Shown here: positions 48,894-61,006 of the stretch, piece by piece | Numbering within the stretch: position 1 is the first letter of the stretch | How the letters are laid out: every line of letters begins with the position of its first letter | Source of the DNA: Acanthaster planci | Taxonomy: Eukaryota > Echinodermata > Asteroidea > Valvatida > Acanthasteridae | DNA length: 64,000 bases | Assembly: GCF_001949145.1 (NCBI RefSeq) | Contig: NW_019091417.1 | Span: forward strand, 105,077 to 169,076 | Direction of reading: 5' to 3' | The notes under the pieces: generated by a model | Told to the model about the DNA's origin: nothing | The model's database searches: none | What the model saw: only the letters and a program-made list of their open reading frames with translations | Translations under genes and position numbers: made by a program

Positions 48894-50840
48894 TTACACA
48901 CGCCGTGTCTCAAGGGATGGCCAATCAAGTTCCTTGAGTGTCTTTGTCACGGTTCTAGGTGATGTAATATAGTTGTTGGAAATAAATCTAGCGGCTTGTC
49001 TTCGAAACTGTTCGAGACAATTAATGTCAGACACCAAGTGGGGATCCCAAGTAGATGATGAGTATTCCAGCAATGGTCGAACCACTGTGTAGTCTGTTTC
49101 TTTGACCTTTGGAGTACAGCTCCACATATTCCTCCTCGGGATATATATTACCCTCTGGGCTTTCTTGGAGGTATGAATTTATGTACTAGGTTCTTGCCTT
49201 GAGGAGTTGTTTTTTTCATAGCCTCGCGAGACTGTTTGAAGGCTTGCTAATCTTTTTCCTCATTTCCTTTTTTGCTTTTTTGTAGATACGTCTTTTTTTC
49301 TGTTTTCTGTGTTAAGATCATTACTGAACCACGGTAGATTATATGTACTTGATGAGAACTAGTAAGGTACATGCTTTTCCAAAAGATCAAGTAGTGCCTG
49401 TTGGGTGTGCTTCCATTGAAATCTGGCGATTTTCCTTCTGTTGGTGCTTTGTAGATTGCTGACAGGCCTTAATGTCATTTAGTATCCCTTTTGTGTTTGC
49501 TTTTTGCCTCATATAAACTTTCCTATTGAGTTGCTTCTGCCTCTTTAAAGCTACATCAATGTCAACTAGAACCATGTCGTGGTCAGAAATTCCTTCCACA
49601 ATCTCAGTGTTTCGCTAATTACACCTTTGTTATTAATGAGAACTAGAACAAGGATGTTACGTGTGTCTCACAGCTGTGACCGAGTCGGCTCTTTGAAACC
49701 ATATTGTGATCTTGATGAGCCTATCTCCAGCCGTTTTACTAAGACGTTGTGATCCTGTAACAAAGTAATCGTTCCAGTTTGTGTTCGGCAGCTTAAAGTC
49801 TCCCAAAATAACAACATTGGAGTTTATTTCCCTTTAAGTGTAGCCACAGATTTCGTCAGCTCGTCAACTTGACTAAATTTATCCTCTGACGATCGATAAA
49901 ATGTTCCAATCATGACTACTTTGGATTTACTTTTTTTGGTTTCCGTTCATATAACTTTGCAATTACTCTCCATGTTGGAACATTCAAGATTCAAAATTCA
50001 AATTTATTATTGTCCATGCAAAAATTCACATAGAAATTTACTTTCCATTGGCTTGTTGCAAGCAGTAAGTTATTGCATTCATCATNACAATCACACTCAA
50101 TAACAAAACAACAAGATTGCATTAAACTAACATAAATGGCAATCACAGTCTAAAAGGATAATGATTTCCTAATTGATATTGCATATTCTCACCCTTTATT
50201 ACCAATGAAAGTGTGTCGAGGGGGAGATATCCAAATACATAGTTACCGCCTCACATTTGCATAATATGAGTGAATTGAATTGGGAATAGATGACTGTCTG
50301 TATCGAAGCCGATGTGTGATGTGAGGGGGGGGGCACAGACGAATCCCAGAACCTGTAACATTCGTTGAGTGGACGGGTTATGTCTGACATTATCTTTTGT
50401 ACTTTGGCAAGAAGACAAGTGCCAAATGCTTGGACAGGGGTAAGTTCTTGGCCTATTAATCTCTGTGCCATTTTCCGAGTACGATCTAGTCTGCCCTTTT
50501 GTTCTTTGTTCAAACTACCAAAGGTTCAAATAAAATTAAAGTAACCACACTCTGAACATCTGATTGATAAAAGAGGGTCATGAGACACCAACTCGGTTGA
50601 AACTGCGTGGAACACCCCCCCCCGTGGTGTTTGTGTCTCTATCCTTTCTGAAGACTTTGTAGGTAGATGGGAGTATCTCCTCACTCTTAATGGTTGAATT
50701 AAGCCATGACTCTGTACCACAAATAATATCTGGTTGCTGCACCTTTATGAGGACTTGAAGATCAGTATTCGTCTCTAACACTTTGATAGTTGATCAATAA
50801 ACATCGTCCACCGACAGTGTGTTGGTGGCCCCCCCATTGA
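48894..50840 (-). mobile_element. Broken non-LTR retrotransposon (CR1/L2-like): endonuclease pieces and RT tail
   Basis: From high to low coordinates: an endonuclease start (CLLINYQSVRDEY about 50800; QQPDIICGTESWLNS about 50715), more endonuclease after an insertion (VVMIGTFYRSSEDKF about 49915; GISDHDMVLVDIDVAL about 49590), and a linker. Then only the C-terminal part of the reverse transcriptase region follows (VVRPLLEYSSSTWDPHL about 49075; AARFISNNY about 49010; LKELDWPSLETRR about 48920). The central RT, including the catalytic YADD box, is missing between about 49200 and 49130. Stops and frame shifts are frequent. The endonuclease catalytic motif SDHD is kept. Clade assignment is from motif style only. 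Confidence 0.75.
49985..50520 (-). mobile_element. Second LINE tail nested in the first
   Basis: A minus-strand frame (50513-50199) carries KMAQRLIGQELTPVQAFGTC and KVQKIMSDITRPLNECYRF, the end of a different non-LTR reverse transcriptase. It is followed by a 3' region ending near 'aataataaatttgaattttg'. It interrupts the endonuclease of the surrounding LINE, so it inserted later. One base at 50086 is an unresolved N. Confidence 0.6.
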
Positions 50841-52466
50841 TTGAGATCAAAACGCGCGTGCCCTCGAGGTTTTTGGATTATTGTTATTGGACAGGGACCC
50901 TGCAAAATGCCTTTCCGTGTTTCATAAAAACATGAATGGTAGACAAAATCTTTTGTTTTGTATTTTTTTAATTGGTAAAATGTACGCAAAAAAGTAGGCC
51001 TATTGCGCTCTTTAGAAAGAGCGCCCTTATTAACCCTAAAAGAGTGGAGGGGGCACTATTTCGCCCCTTGAGATTTTTTTCTACTACCGCTGAAGCGCAT
51101 TTTTCAGGAACTGAATCTTGAGGTTTTTCACAGCAGCTTTTTGTAGTCATTTCGACGCCAAGTATGGGAAAACGGAACATACGGATGTTGCGCAGCGCGC
51201 TTTTTCGAGAAAGGTCAGCCAAGAATAAATGTTTCCACTGCGGTGCTGAATACATGAAGGCTCGCACGCAGTATAGCCTTGAACTTCAAATGACTATGAC
51301 AACAGAACTATACGTCTGATTGAGTTCAAACTTCACATTATTGAAAGGGCTTTACAAATCGATCTTGGCACAACCGAGTTCTTGGGGGGGGGGCGCCCCC
51401 AGCTGTAAAATGGGCCAAAATAACCCGGCTCTCAATTCTGTCTTGTCCCCCACACGGCAAAAAATGTGCTAAGCCACGCTCTGTAACCTCAACTCGAGCA
51501 GAGGCAAAACGTCAAGCGATGTTTACGGGAAAAAATCCGAATGCACAATCAAAAAGAAGAAAAACACAGAAGCATAAGCGTCCAAATACCAGAGTCATCA
51601 ACGTTTTTATTGTAAAAAAAAATTCATTTTAATCTCTTATTTTGAAAATAACACCGTTCATCATTTTCATTCAAAATTAAAATATGTATGTATGATTAGA
51701 CTTTGATAGAAAACGTTAATCATAAAGCTATACATCAACAAAGAATATAAACAACAGTACATGTAACCATTAATGTGTCTTCACTTAGAACTGCGTTAAA
51801 GGTAAAGGTTGGCGACAATACCATGGAAAAGCATCTCGTTTATATTTGTGATTCTCACCAGAACACACAAAAGACACGGTGCTACTGTAAACTTTACCTT
51901 TGCTTGCCACCTTAATTATGAAAAACTCTAAATCTCAATAGAACTGCAGTAACAATCAATTTATCACCAATTCCTATTCATTTCATCAAGACAAAACATC
52001 TCAAACCGTCACCAACGCCACAAACTAAAATTCATGTCCAAGTGGGTGCCAGTTCGTGGAACCCGCGTCATCATCAATAACTCTGGTTTAACGTCCGGTA
52101 CCGGTAGTGCGCGAGCACATCGCACACTGATGTGGACTGACTAATTTTCGTTTCCAGGAACTGACAATTGAAGCCTGTTGCGGCAATACAAGAGCAGAAA
52201 AATAAGCTTTGAACGGTTCGGCATTAATTTAATTTCATCCACATGGTTGTACCCTTCCAGAGAAATGAAATAAAAAACGTTTTAACTGGTGAAATTATTA
52301 AAATCAGTGTAAATGCATGAAAACGAAAATGTAAGGAAGGCGCACTGGACGTGCCCCACTGAAATTGAAATAAACCCGATTCTGTGAAATACACGCCTAC
52401 TGGCAGGCGGTAAACTCACGCACAACTGAGGGTCAAGTTGGTGGTGTCGGTGACGAAACAATACGA
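50840..52466. other. No gene recognised
   Basis: A 20-base perfect-arm hairpin gcgctctttagaaagagcgc lies at 51005-51024, followed by 'ttaaccctaaaagagtggag', and is likely part of a small repeat. The 99-codon minus frame at 50968-51267 spans it and is not conserved. Confidence 0.4.
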
Positions 52467-52630
52467 GCGATTCACAATAATTGTGCGCCTCCAAGAGTTT
52501 GCAATGCGTTGGCCAATCACAACGCGCGAAATCTGTCAACCCTTTCCAAACACGCCGGGTCGACAGATTTCACGGATTGTGGTTGGCCAACGCGTTGCAA
52601 ACATTTTGGAGGCGCACCATTGACATCGCC
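52467..52630. mobile_element. Foldback MITE, copy 1
   Basis: Long inverted arms: 'gtgcgcctccaagagtttgc' with 'gttggccaatcacaacg' on the left and 'gttggccaacgcgttgcaaa' with 'ttttggaggcgcac' on the right, around a loop 'caaccctttccaaacacgcc'. The outer left end starts gcgattcacaata. Non-coding, about 164 bases. A second copy with the loop in opposite orientation lies in UGCG intron 7. Confidence 0.85.
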
Positions 52631-53980
52631 TGTATACAATCGATGTTGGCACGAAAATCATAAAAGGAATCATCCAAATTGACCAGTTAAATGATGGCGT
52701 CAGTCATTTACGCTAGCCTAATAATTCTACAGTTTTGTGAGAGTTGATGCAGGGAGGGTTCCCCATTGTTTACTCTTGTACACTCAAATTCTACAGAATT
52801 GTACATTAATTAATTTCCACAATCTCACGAACGTTTCCCATAATAGTTGACAATAACAAGTTAAACTCACACACAATGTTTTGAAACCTGAGGAAAGCAA
52901 CAGTGGAGGCGGTAATTCTGAACACTGTCAACAGTACCACGATGCTCGTCATATTAAGGTACATGTGTATAAATATCAACGAAGTTTCCCGAAATGATAA
53001 ATTAGCTTTCATGAATTTAGTAAAAGTCAATAAATGTACATTTCCCATTGTGTCAAAGACCATTCTAACACCCAAATTAACAAGAACACAAATAAAGTTA
53101 AAAAGAAAAAACAAAGTAATTTCCTTATTAAGACGTAATGCCATTCGGGATAAAAGCACGTGATTCTAGCTAACTGGCAGGACTGATCTCTTGCTCGCTT
53201 CCCAACTGATCATTCCAATTGATGATTATAAACCACAGAACAGAATTCTCAACTGATATACGTGTAGGCTATGTGGAGGAAGATAACACCCTCGAACACA
53301 GATGTTGAAACAAATTGTACACGACATTGAACACATACCAAGAAAGACCTATAACGCGCTGTGGGAATCGCATTTGATCGTGCACATTTTTTGGCGTTTC
53401 AGCCAATCAGAGGTTTGCACTTTTTTGTGCATGTTTTCTTTTCCTCTAACCGTCATAACCAAACGAATATTTAAATTAATAGATAAACCTGAAAAAATTG
53501 CGAGTTACCTGGAGTCCCTTTAAGCTGAATTTTCTTTTAAAACCGCATTCTGATATGACCATTGGAATGATCCAGTGATGAGGTAGCACCATGCGGGGTG
53601 AAGGTTAAAGTATTAGTTCTCTATCATACATCTTCCCAAAATGCATCATACGAAGAGAACAGTGCTTGTCCTGTAGTTGGTTGTAGTTCCAAAGGACTTA
53701 TGTAAATATAGGTCTATGGAATGTTTGAACTCTTTTGAATTACAAAGATAAATATAATTGAAATGTTACTGTGCTGAATAATTATTTGTCGAGCTTGGAC
53801 ACTTTATAGTTGGCAGTATATGCTAGGATTCGAACTCTCCACCAACCTCTGTACACGATGACAATGGTACCTTGTCTTCAATGAGTACTTTTGACAGTTA
53901 TTTTACAGTTTGCATTGAAGCATCAACGGTGATAAATAAAGATTAAAACCACCACTGCTCTGGTCTGGTTTCAGCCCCAT
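52631..53980. other. Downstream flank of UGCG
   Basis: Likely includes the UGCG 3' UTR immediately below 53981. A 117-codon hydrophobic minus frame (53159-52806) begins MLLSRMALRLNKEITLFFLF but has no recognisable family and AT-rich composition. I treat it as chance. Nothing else is supported. Confidence 0.4.
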
Positions 53981-56900
53981 CTAGCACACTTCCTCAAGGA
54001 AACCACCCCATTTGACTTTGAACGTGCCAGTCCGCCACGTGACCTTGTTCCTCACGCAACCTTTCAGAAAATGGTACAATGTGGTGCACTCGCGGTAGGC
54101 CCAGGCAACTGCAAAATCAAACTTGTTGAAGTTTAAAGGTTCCGTCTGTAAATAAACAAAGAATAAAAAACCTTTGATAAACGTTCTGCCTGGACCAAAC
54201 ATCGGGCCCTCGATCAGATTCTTTTAAAAAGGAAAATAAGGTTTTAAACATAACCTATAACTGACTAGGTGTCAAACCATTCGAAGTATCAGACACTGAT
54301 TTGTTCTCTTCACAAATCGAAATCCAGGAATTTAAACTGTGAACTAACAGGCTACGTAACTTGATTTTTACAGAGTAACCCGTTGAAAACGTGGACATTT
54401 CGACCATTTCCCCTAAACAGGACTTTTGCCACCCTCTTAACTGAGAGTTTTTTAGCTTCTCACCTGTAAAGCATAGAGTTGTATATAATCCAACAGGAAC
54501 CACTGAAGAACATGTAGCATAATGAACAGAATAGGGTCGAAATTGAATAAATAATAGACGGCCCAGGCACAGCATAAACCGCACACTAACATCTCAGAGA
54601 ATGGCTCTAGTATGATGGTGGACGGTACAGAAGAGGTTCGTACGGTTGTCCATCTGTATACCAAGCAAACGAAAGGAACCAATCAACATTGGGAACTCGA
54701 CATAAATAAAATAGTTAATTTGAAAATCAAAACGATATCATGCTTTTCGAATTAAAAGCCTTCCTTTCAGACACAGACGGATATGTTTATGAAACTCGAG
54801 TAGGGTGTCATGCAAGTCTCAAATGAATTCATTAAGAGTATTGGATTGACCTAATGGCTTCCCCCGCGACGGGCACTCAAGTGAAAAGCATCTCATTCCA
54901 ACGTCACATAACAAACCAACCATACAATTAGAGTCTGTTAAATCCGTTGGTATATTGCTCAGGGTTGTTTATGAGACAATACTGCAATGCATGATGTTTT
55001 CAACGGAACATGTCAATACGGCCGCTTCACAATAGCGCGCAATCAAGAGTTTGCAACGCGTCGGCCAATCACAATATACGAAATTTGTCGACCCAATGCG
55101 CGTTTGGAAAGGGTCGACAAATTTCGCACGTTATGATTGGCCAATGTATTGCAAACTCTTGGTGGCGCACTATTGTGAATCGCCGGTATTGTTATCTGCA
55201 TTGGAGACTTTTTTCTGAAAAAAATGTAAGAAAATGAAGCTATTACACAGGACTCCTACCTGACCATTCTTTTGCCGAACGATTTAACAGAGTAGTTGCC
55301 TGGATTCTGCATGGCTGGAAAACTGCTTAGTTTGATCTTGAGACCACTGTGATAACACAACAAAATATTGCCACATGGAAAAAACACAAATGAAAAATAC
55401 ACCCACGTTAAAATGCACGACTGTTTCATGTTTAAATGCTTTTCACCAAGTTTCACTTTGACAGTAGGAAATTACTCTGAATCGAGAGGGCTTGAAGTAA
55501 GGAATTGATATTTTTTGTTCACCTTTTGACTGTAGCAAGTCCCATGTAGCAATCCTCCGATATGTACTTCGCTAATTCTTCGAAACCGCCGGCCGCGGCA
55601 ATGACACTACGTCTGAGGAGATTAGACATACCGGTGACACAGGTGAATCCCAAAATGTTTATGCACACATACAAGCGAGCATGGGACCCACCAAAGTATG
55701 CCTGCGGACAAAAAAAAAGATTTGGGTAATTAATGAAAAGAACTGAAACCTTTCTGTCTTTTTGTTTAAAAAATGCACATGTATTCCGTGATAATGAAAC
55801 AGAACCAAATCCACAATCAGTAAAAAAGGAAGAAGAAAACCCATTCTAAAAATAAAAAGTAAAGGCATGGATGTACCTTGTCTAGCGTGGCGCCAAACCC
55901 TTTTCTGTTACAGCAAAAGGGAAGTGCGTGAATCAAGCCGGCATCAGGAGTCATGTTGTAAACCATCTCCGTCAAAGTGTTCGCGTAAACTGATAAGAAC
56001 AATAGGAACGAAAATCAGATACGACAGTATCGCTTTAAACTGAGAGTTTGTGTTTAGAAACCCAAGTTCTCTTCGGTGGTTATCATCTGTCCAGTTGTGA
56101 ACAACTTCCCCTGTCAGTTGTGTTAGCATCTAACGTTATCTTTTTCTATTTACTTTGCAAAAATTTGTTTTGGAGGGACTTGGCCATACACACGGCATGA
56201 AGCACAAAGCCCGAACAAATCTTGCAAGCCGACCAAAAAGGCCAGAGTTTATCCTAACTTCACAGAGGGGGGCCGTTCAAGGTTGTTTTGATAAACTTCA
56301 AAGTAAATTCTCTGAACTTACCCATTTTTATTCCACTATCACTTATCATGATGAGATCGTAACGCGACGCACAGTATCCTGGCATCAGGTTGTTCAATTT
56401 TGGATTATTTCCAACTTTACAACCACCTGTATTCACAGGAAAATTTCGAGATCAATGATTGCTTGCCCAACATTTACATCAAAGACATGATGACTCTGAA
56501 TAAACGGAAAAATTGAATTAACTGATCAGATTGACTAAACAAGTGTATTTCAAAATCCTCTAATTCACGAAGTAAAATCTTTTCGTTTAAAGTGTTTCAT
56601 CAAACAACTGCACTGGCTTTCATGTCACTCACCAACGAAAAGTTTGGCATCAACGTGTGGATATCTTTCCATTAGCGATTCAACTACTTTGCGTGCGGGG
56701 TCGTTTTCCTCTTGTACACAAAAAAGAAGCTCAAACTGTAAGGAAAGGCCAAAGAAACAGAAGATACTTGAGAACAAGGAGGCTTAATGGAAAGGAAAGT
56801 AGAGAGTCTTATCTTTACTCCACTTATACAAACACCTTCTTGTAATGGGCAATAGCACAGCACTGGATAAGGCCAGTTACCATGGCTAAAATCGGTTGAA

Positions 56901-59900
56901 AACCGATAACAGAATTGCCTCGCCAGCCATTTCAAAAACTAGAACGCTTCATCGGAGGATTCGACGTCCAGGAAAACAGAGGAGATAAAAATAATAAAAA
57001 TGCTCTGAAAAACCTGTGCCCCAAAACATTGAGAATTCAGGGTATTGGGCTTCACCCTGACTTTATTGAATATTTATGCCAATAAAATAAATGTACGTGT
57101 GTCGCGGGAAGACTGCTTGCTAGAACTGATTTCAATACTCCTTTCTTCCCTATTATATACAGATCCCACGCCCCGTTACGCAACAAGGTATGCGTTGCTC
57201 GAATTTCTAAGACAATAGTTTCCCGCTATTCTCCGAAACGCGGGAAACAGATATTAGTTAGTTGCTGATGGGTCCAGATGAGCGTTACTGTACAACAACC
57301 GATGCTCTTGCCGGGTGGATACACGTATGTGCGTTACAACCGCATACTAGTGTCTTGCTGGGTGCGGTTCTGTGTTACGACAGTCATCAATCTTCTCATG
57401 GCCTGCAGACGCGTGTTACAAATGATGCACCGATCGTCTTGATGGGTGCAGCGGTACCGACCGTACACAAAGCATGACTGTTATACAAATAGCAACTTGA
57501 CTCTGCTGTGAATAATACGTCACACTTCGCATCAAGTCATAAAATCACACGAGGCTGACGGCGATATACACATGAATACTGAATTCAATGCAATGAAAAT
57601 TGACTTGAGGTATCTGCGGGCATCAGTGGCCGCCAACCCCCGAATCTTTCAGAACTTGCCAAAGGCCTGTTCGTACATGTGGGTCTTCACTGGCTGCTCA
57701 TTAGTCGGGACATTCCCCTCCACCAGGGGTGCTAGTTTTTTTTTAGAATATAATGGAAGGAAGACGATTTAAAGGGGCTGTATGAAAAAGCCCAAAATTT
57801 AGTCTCCCTTAAGAAAGGCCATCCATGGTTACTCAATCAAGTTCTTAAATTTCTCCTTCGGAAAAAATTCTGGCCCCTGAAAATTTGATTTTGGATCCGC
57901 CCTCTCGCAGAAGTACACGTATAAAGGAACGAAGTTGTGCAGAAGACACTCTGCGTTTTTGTATGCTGTTTATCTGTTTATCATCTTAACATGCAGAAGA
58001 GAAAAATGTTACATAATAAATGCGTTACGTATAAGTGGTTGAAAGACGTAATGATTAGCAAACGAACTGAAATTGACTAACAGTGACGTATGTCACGTAA
58101 AAAGGTCATTGCTTGTGAATCAAGTCCAAGAAGAAGGACCGAAGTCATATAATTTTTTCCTTGCAATAAATTCAAGAGTCACGTTAAGACGCTCGTATTC
58201 AAAATCTCTTTAAACGGCAAACGTGATTTGTTATCAAACAGCCAAACGAACCGTCAATATACTTACTCTGGGATAATCTAATTTGAAGAAGGTCTCCAAG
58301 TTGTCTTCTAAGTTTGAATCCACGCCGACTAGTGGTTTGAGAATCGATACGCCAGGTAAGTCTTCCCGAATCACGTGGGTCGGATTTCTGTGCATACAAA
58401 GCTTTCTATATGCAAACAGGAATAAAAACGAGCTCTGTCAAAGCAAGATTCAGTATCGAAAAAAAATTAAAACGCTCTGTAGTCTTTACGTTTAAACTCA
58501 GAATTCAAAAAAAAAAATTGCAGACATATCGAAATCAATCGGACACATCGATCGTTGAAATGGTGTTAAACTATAGCACGAAACAGGCGAATCTTTTCAG
58601 GTTTGTGAAAACTGAACGCGTGGCAAATAGTAAGCGCAATATCCCCAGCTCTATCGGGCTTGAATTACAGAACAAAATGGGCACCAGAAGTTTTGTTTCG
58701 CTGTATAAAGAAATAGAATTCAGAACAGGCCAAGTGTTAGTCACGTTAACTGCTTGGTGCACCGATCTCCTCTGAGTTTGGATGTTCTTACATGAAATAA
58801 ATCAGCTCTAGCAACAGTTTGATACAGTCGTACTGGCTATTGGCCTACTAACAATCTACAAATAATTTGCGGAAATCCTCTAAATTTAACAAAAGTAAAA
58901 CAAATTCTCAAATTATATTAATAGAAGTATAAGCCATAAAACACCCCAACAAAAACATAAAAAAGAAAACCAAGGCATTCAAAGGCAAGTTGCAGGACTC
59001 CACACCAATGCAGTTTTGTTCAACCATTTCCCTGAACATGACAGGCACACTAGTACTAGTAGTCGAGTAATTATTTCATTTCAACATAATGTCCCTTCAC
59101 TGTACACAGTCACATCAGGTTTAAGGAGCCTATAGACATTACGTAATTAAACGGCCTCGGTCCGCTTGGGTCATGCATGGGTGGACAATATAACCTGTAA
59201 CAGCGCGATGCCACACTCCGTATAGCGTAGTCGACAACCTGACAGTCATTCCATGCATGCCAGCATTATGACATACACTCAAACCTCATTAATAAGAGGT
59301 ACTCCGGACTTGGCAAATTATTAGCTTGCTATAACAGGAACTTTGTATCAGGAATGAAAACAATGATTGAAAAAGGGTTGGGACCTAACATTTTCTTGTT
59401 CCAAGGAGAATGGTGTTCTAACAGTCCTCTTATTAACGAGATTCGACTGTGTTTATACGCAACTGCTGTTCATGTTGATTATTACCATTGCAAGATTTGT
59501 CAAAGGACTCGCTCATGCTCAAACTTATTTGGGAAACCTCGCAATTTAAAGTCATGATTTTGGTTTCTTTAAGTTTTGGCACTTCTAATTACAAACGCAA
59601 AATACTCAATGGACTCTTGCAGATTGAATAAATGTTTGGAGCAATATACATGTGTGTATACCTGTACGTATGCATTCGTATCACAGGCTCCCTTCAAATC
59701 TTTCATTCAAGTCATTTGAATGACACATCTCGCCAGAATAAATAAAAAATGTAATCTTTGCACCATTTCGAGGGGAAAATGTATTTGAAAATTGATCGTA
59801 CGTCCTGGGGTATCCAAATGTACCGTTGATTTTACGCTAGCAGTACAGAAAGCAGCTGAACACAGGGTTCATGGATGAGTTATGTCTACAGAAGTACATG

Positions 59901-61006
59901 TACAATTCCTGTTTGTTTGAATGAAAGGATCAGTGACAATTTCCTAACCATATACATACGATGGGCCCAGCAATTAATATAGCAGCCTAAATGTAGCTCA
60001 AATGAATATTATTGGTGTACTAAGGTAATCAGGTATTTGGGCCATATGTCTATGGCTAACAGACGAGGTGGGACAGTAAAACAGTGCGAAAATTGAAAAT
60101 TTGACGCTTAATTAATTAATCGAGTCGAGGTTCAATGTCATGTAAGCCTGGACTTCAGCTAAAGCTAATAACATTTTTTCTAGGAGACTCTTATCCAGTG
60201 GTCTGCAACTGCTCAATGTAACATGTTAATTCTTAGAAACAGAGAGGTGCCTCTAAAAGATTACTATGCACAAAATACATGTAGGCCTCCGTGTTCCACA
60301 CGCACTAGCCTTCCCGTAAACCAATGTAAACTAAATACATGTTTCATTTCGTACGTGTAGAATTAATTATTCCATGCTGAAACTCATTCCTGGGACTTAC
60401 AAAAACAATGACTGTAAATCATTCTCAAGACTCGTCATAAACTTTATGTGACCGGTTGAAAATGTTTATTTGTATTTGCCAGCATTATAAATTTATGCAC
60501 TGAGCATTGATCCATGGAACAAAGATGGAGTCCATGGTCGTAACGTTGACCATTTTTACTTCCACGGTCACATCGCAAGCAAGTAGCTCTATGGTTACAC
60601 CATAACTGAAAACGGTGCGAGGGTTATGCTGCAGCATGCATTATTCTATTAACTATGGATAACCATGACAAAGGACTGCTGTTAGACCATTCAATTTCAC
60701 TCGAATTTAGTCATCTGGATGTTGTGCTGGGAACAGAAGGCCAGGGCCGTTTGGGGTGTGTCTGTGCCATTGACGACGGAGTAGTTAATTTATGTGGCCG
60801 TTATAGCACAGCATACCATCATGATCGACCATGGGGAATATTTGTTACGTTAATTTTAATGTTAGGTGACTGGTTCTGTACGCAGTCTGTACTTACATGT
60901 AGAGAATTGCCATGAAGTGGAAAAGATAAAGGCACACAGCCTCCAGACACACGAAGAACCATGCAAGGCCGAAGACACAGCTATACAAATAGAAGACGTA
61001 ATCCAT
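53981..61006 (-). CDS. UGCG: Ceramide glucosyltransferase (glucosylceramide synthase), complete
   Basis: UGCG transfers glucose from UDP-glucose to ceramide on the cytosolic face of the Golgi, the first step of most glycosphingolipid synthesis. Nine coding exons: 60897-61006, 58267-58387, 56633-56735, 56322-56426, 55877-55989, 55523-55701, 55260-55346, 54464-54653 and 53981-54145. Phases agree at every junction; the total is 1173 bases, 390 residues plus TAG (human 394). The N-terminus is one hydrophobic anchor (about residues 9-35) ending HFMAILY. GT2 landmarks follow: [31 protein letters not shown] (Asp about 89), [15 protein letters not shown] (Asp about 141), [29 protein letters not shown] (Asp about 233) and RMVRW for the (Q/R)XXRW motif. 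C-terminal hydrophobic segments follow, then [12 protein letters not shown]. The D1 region has one Asp where human has DHDD. Start: this ATG begins the anchor and splices in phase to exon 2. Confidence 0.97.
55018..55186. mobile_element. Foldback MITE, copy 2 (UGCG intron 7)
   Basis: Arms 'cttcacaatagcgcgc' with 'atcaagagtttgcaacgcgt' and 'ttgcaaactcttggtggcgc' with 'actattgtgaatcgccgg'. The loop 'gcgcgtttggaaagggtcga' is the reverse complement of that in copy 1. It lies wholly within the 606-base intron 54654-55259 of UGCG. Confidence 0.85.
56736..58266. other. UGCG intron 2 with a short imperfect tandem repeat
   Basis: 57262-57470 holds about four imperfect units of 40-50 bases built on 'gcgttac..ac.cgat..tcttg.tgggtgc'. 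The frame beginning [19 protein letters not shown] is this repeat, not a gene. The rest of the intron is unremarkable. Confidence 0.5.
58388..60896. other. UGCG intron 1, no gene
   Basis: The largest UGCG intron (about 2.5 kb). Frames at 58410-58775 and 59354-59557 read through without splice or family support. Some 'acatgtacatgtac' words. Nothing else. Confidence 0.45.

Noticed and set aside
50086-50086. Ambiguous base N
   Set aside because: Assembly uncertainty inside a LINE tail; no biological meaning.
52806-53159. 117-codon hydrophobic frame resembling a membrane receptor
   Set aside because: No family landmarks, AT-rich, placed in the likely 3' region of UGCG, and the plus strand is open over the same stretch.
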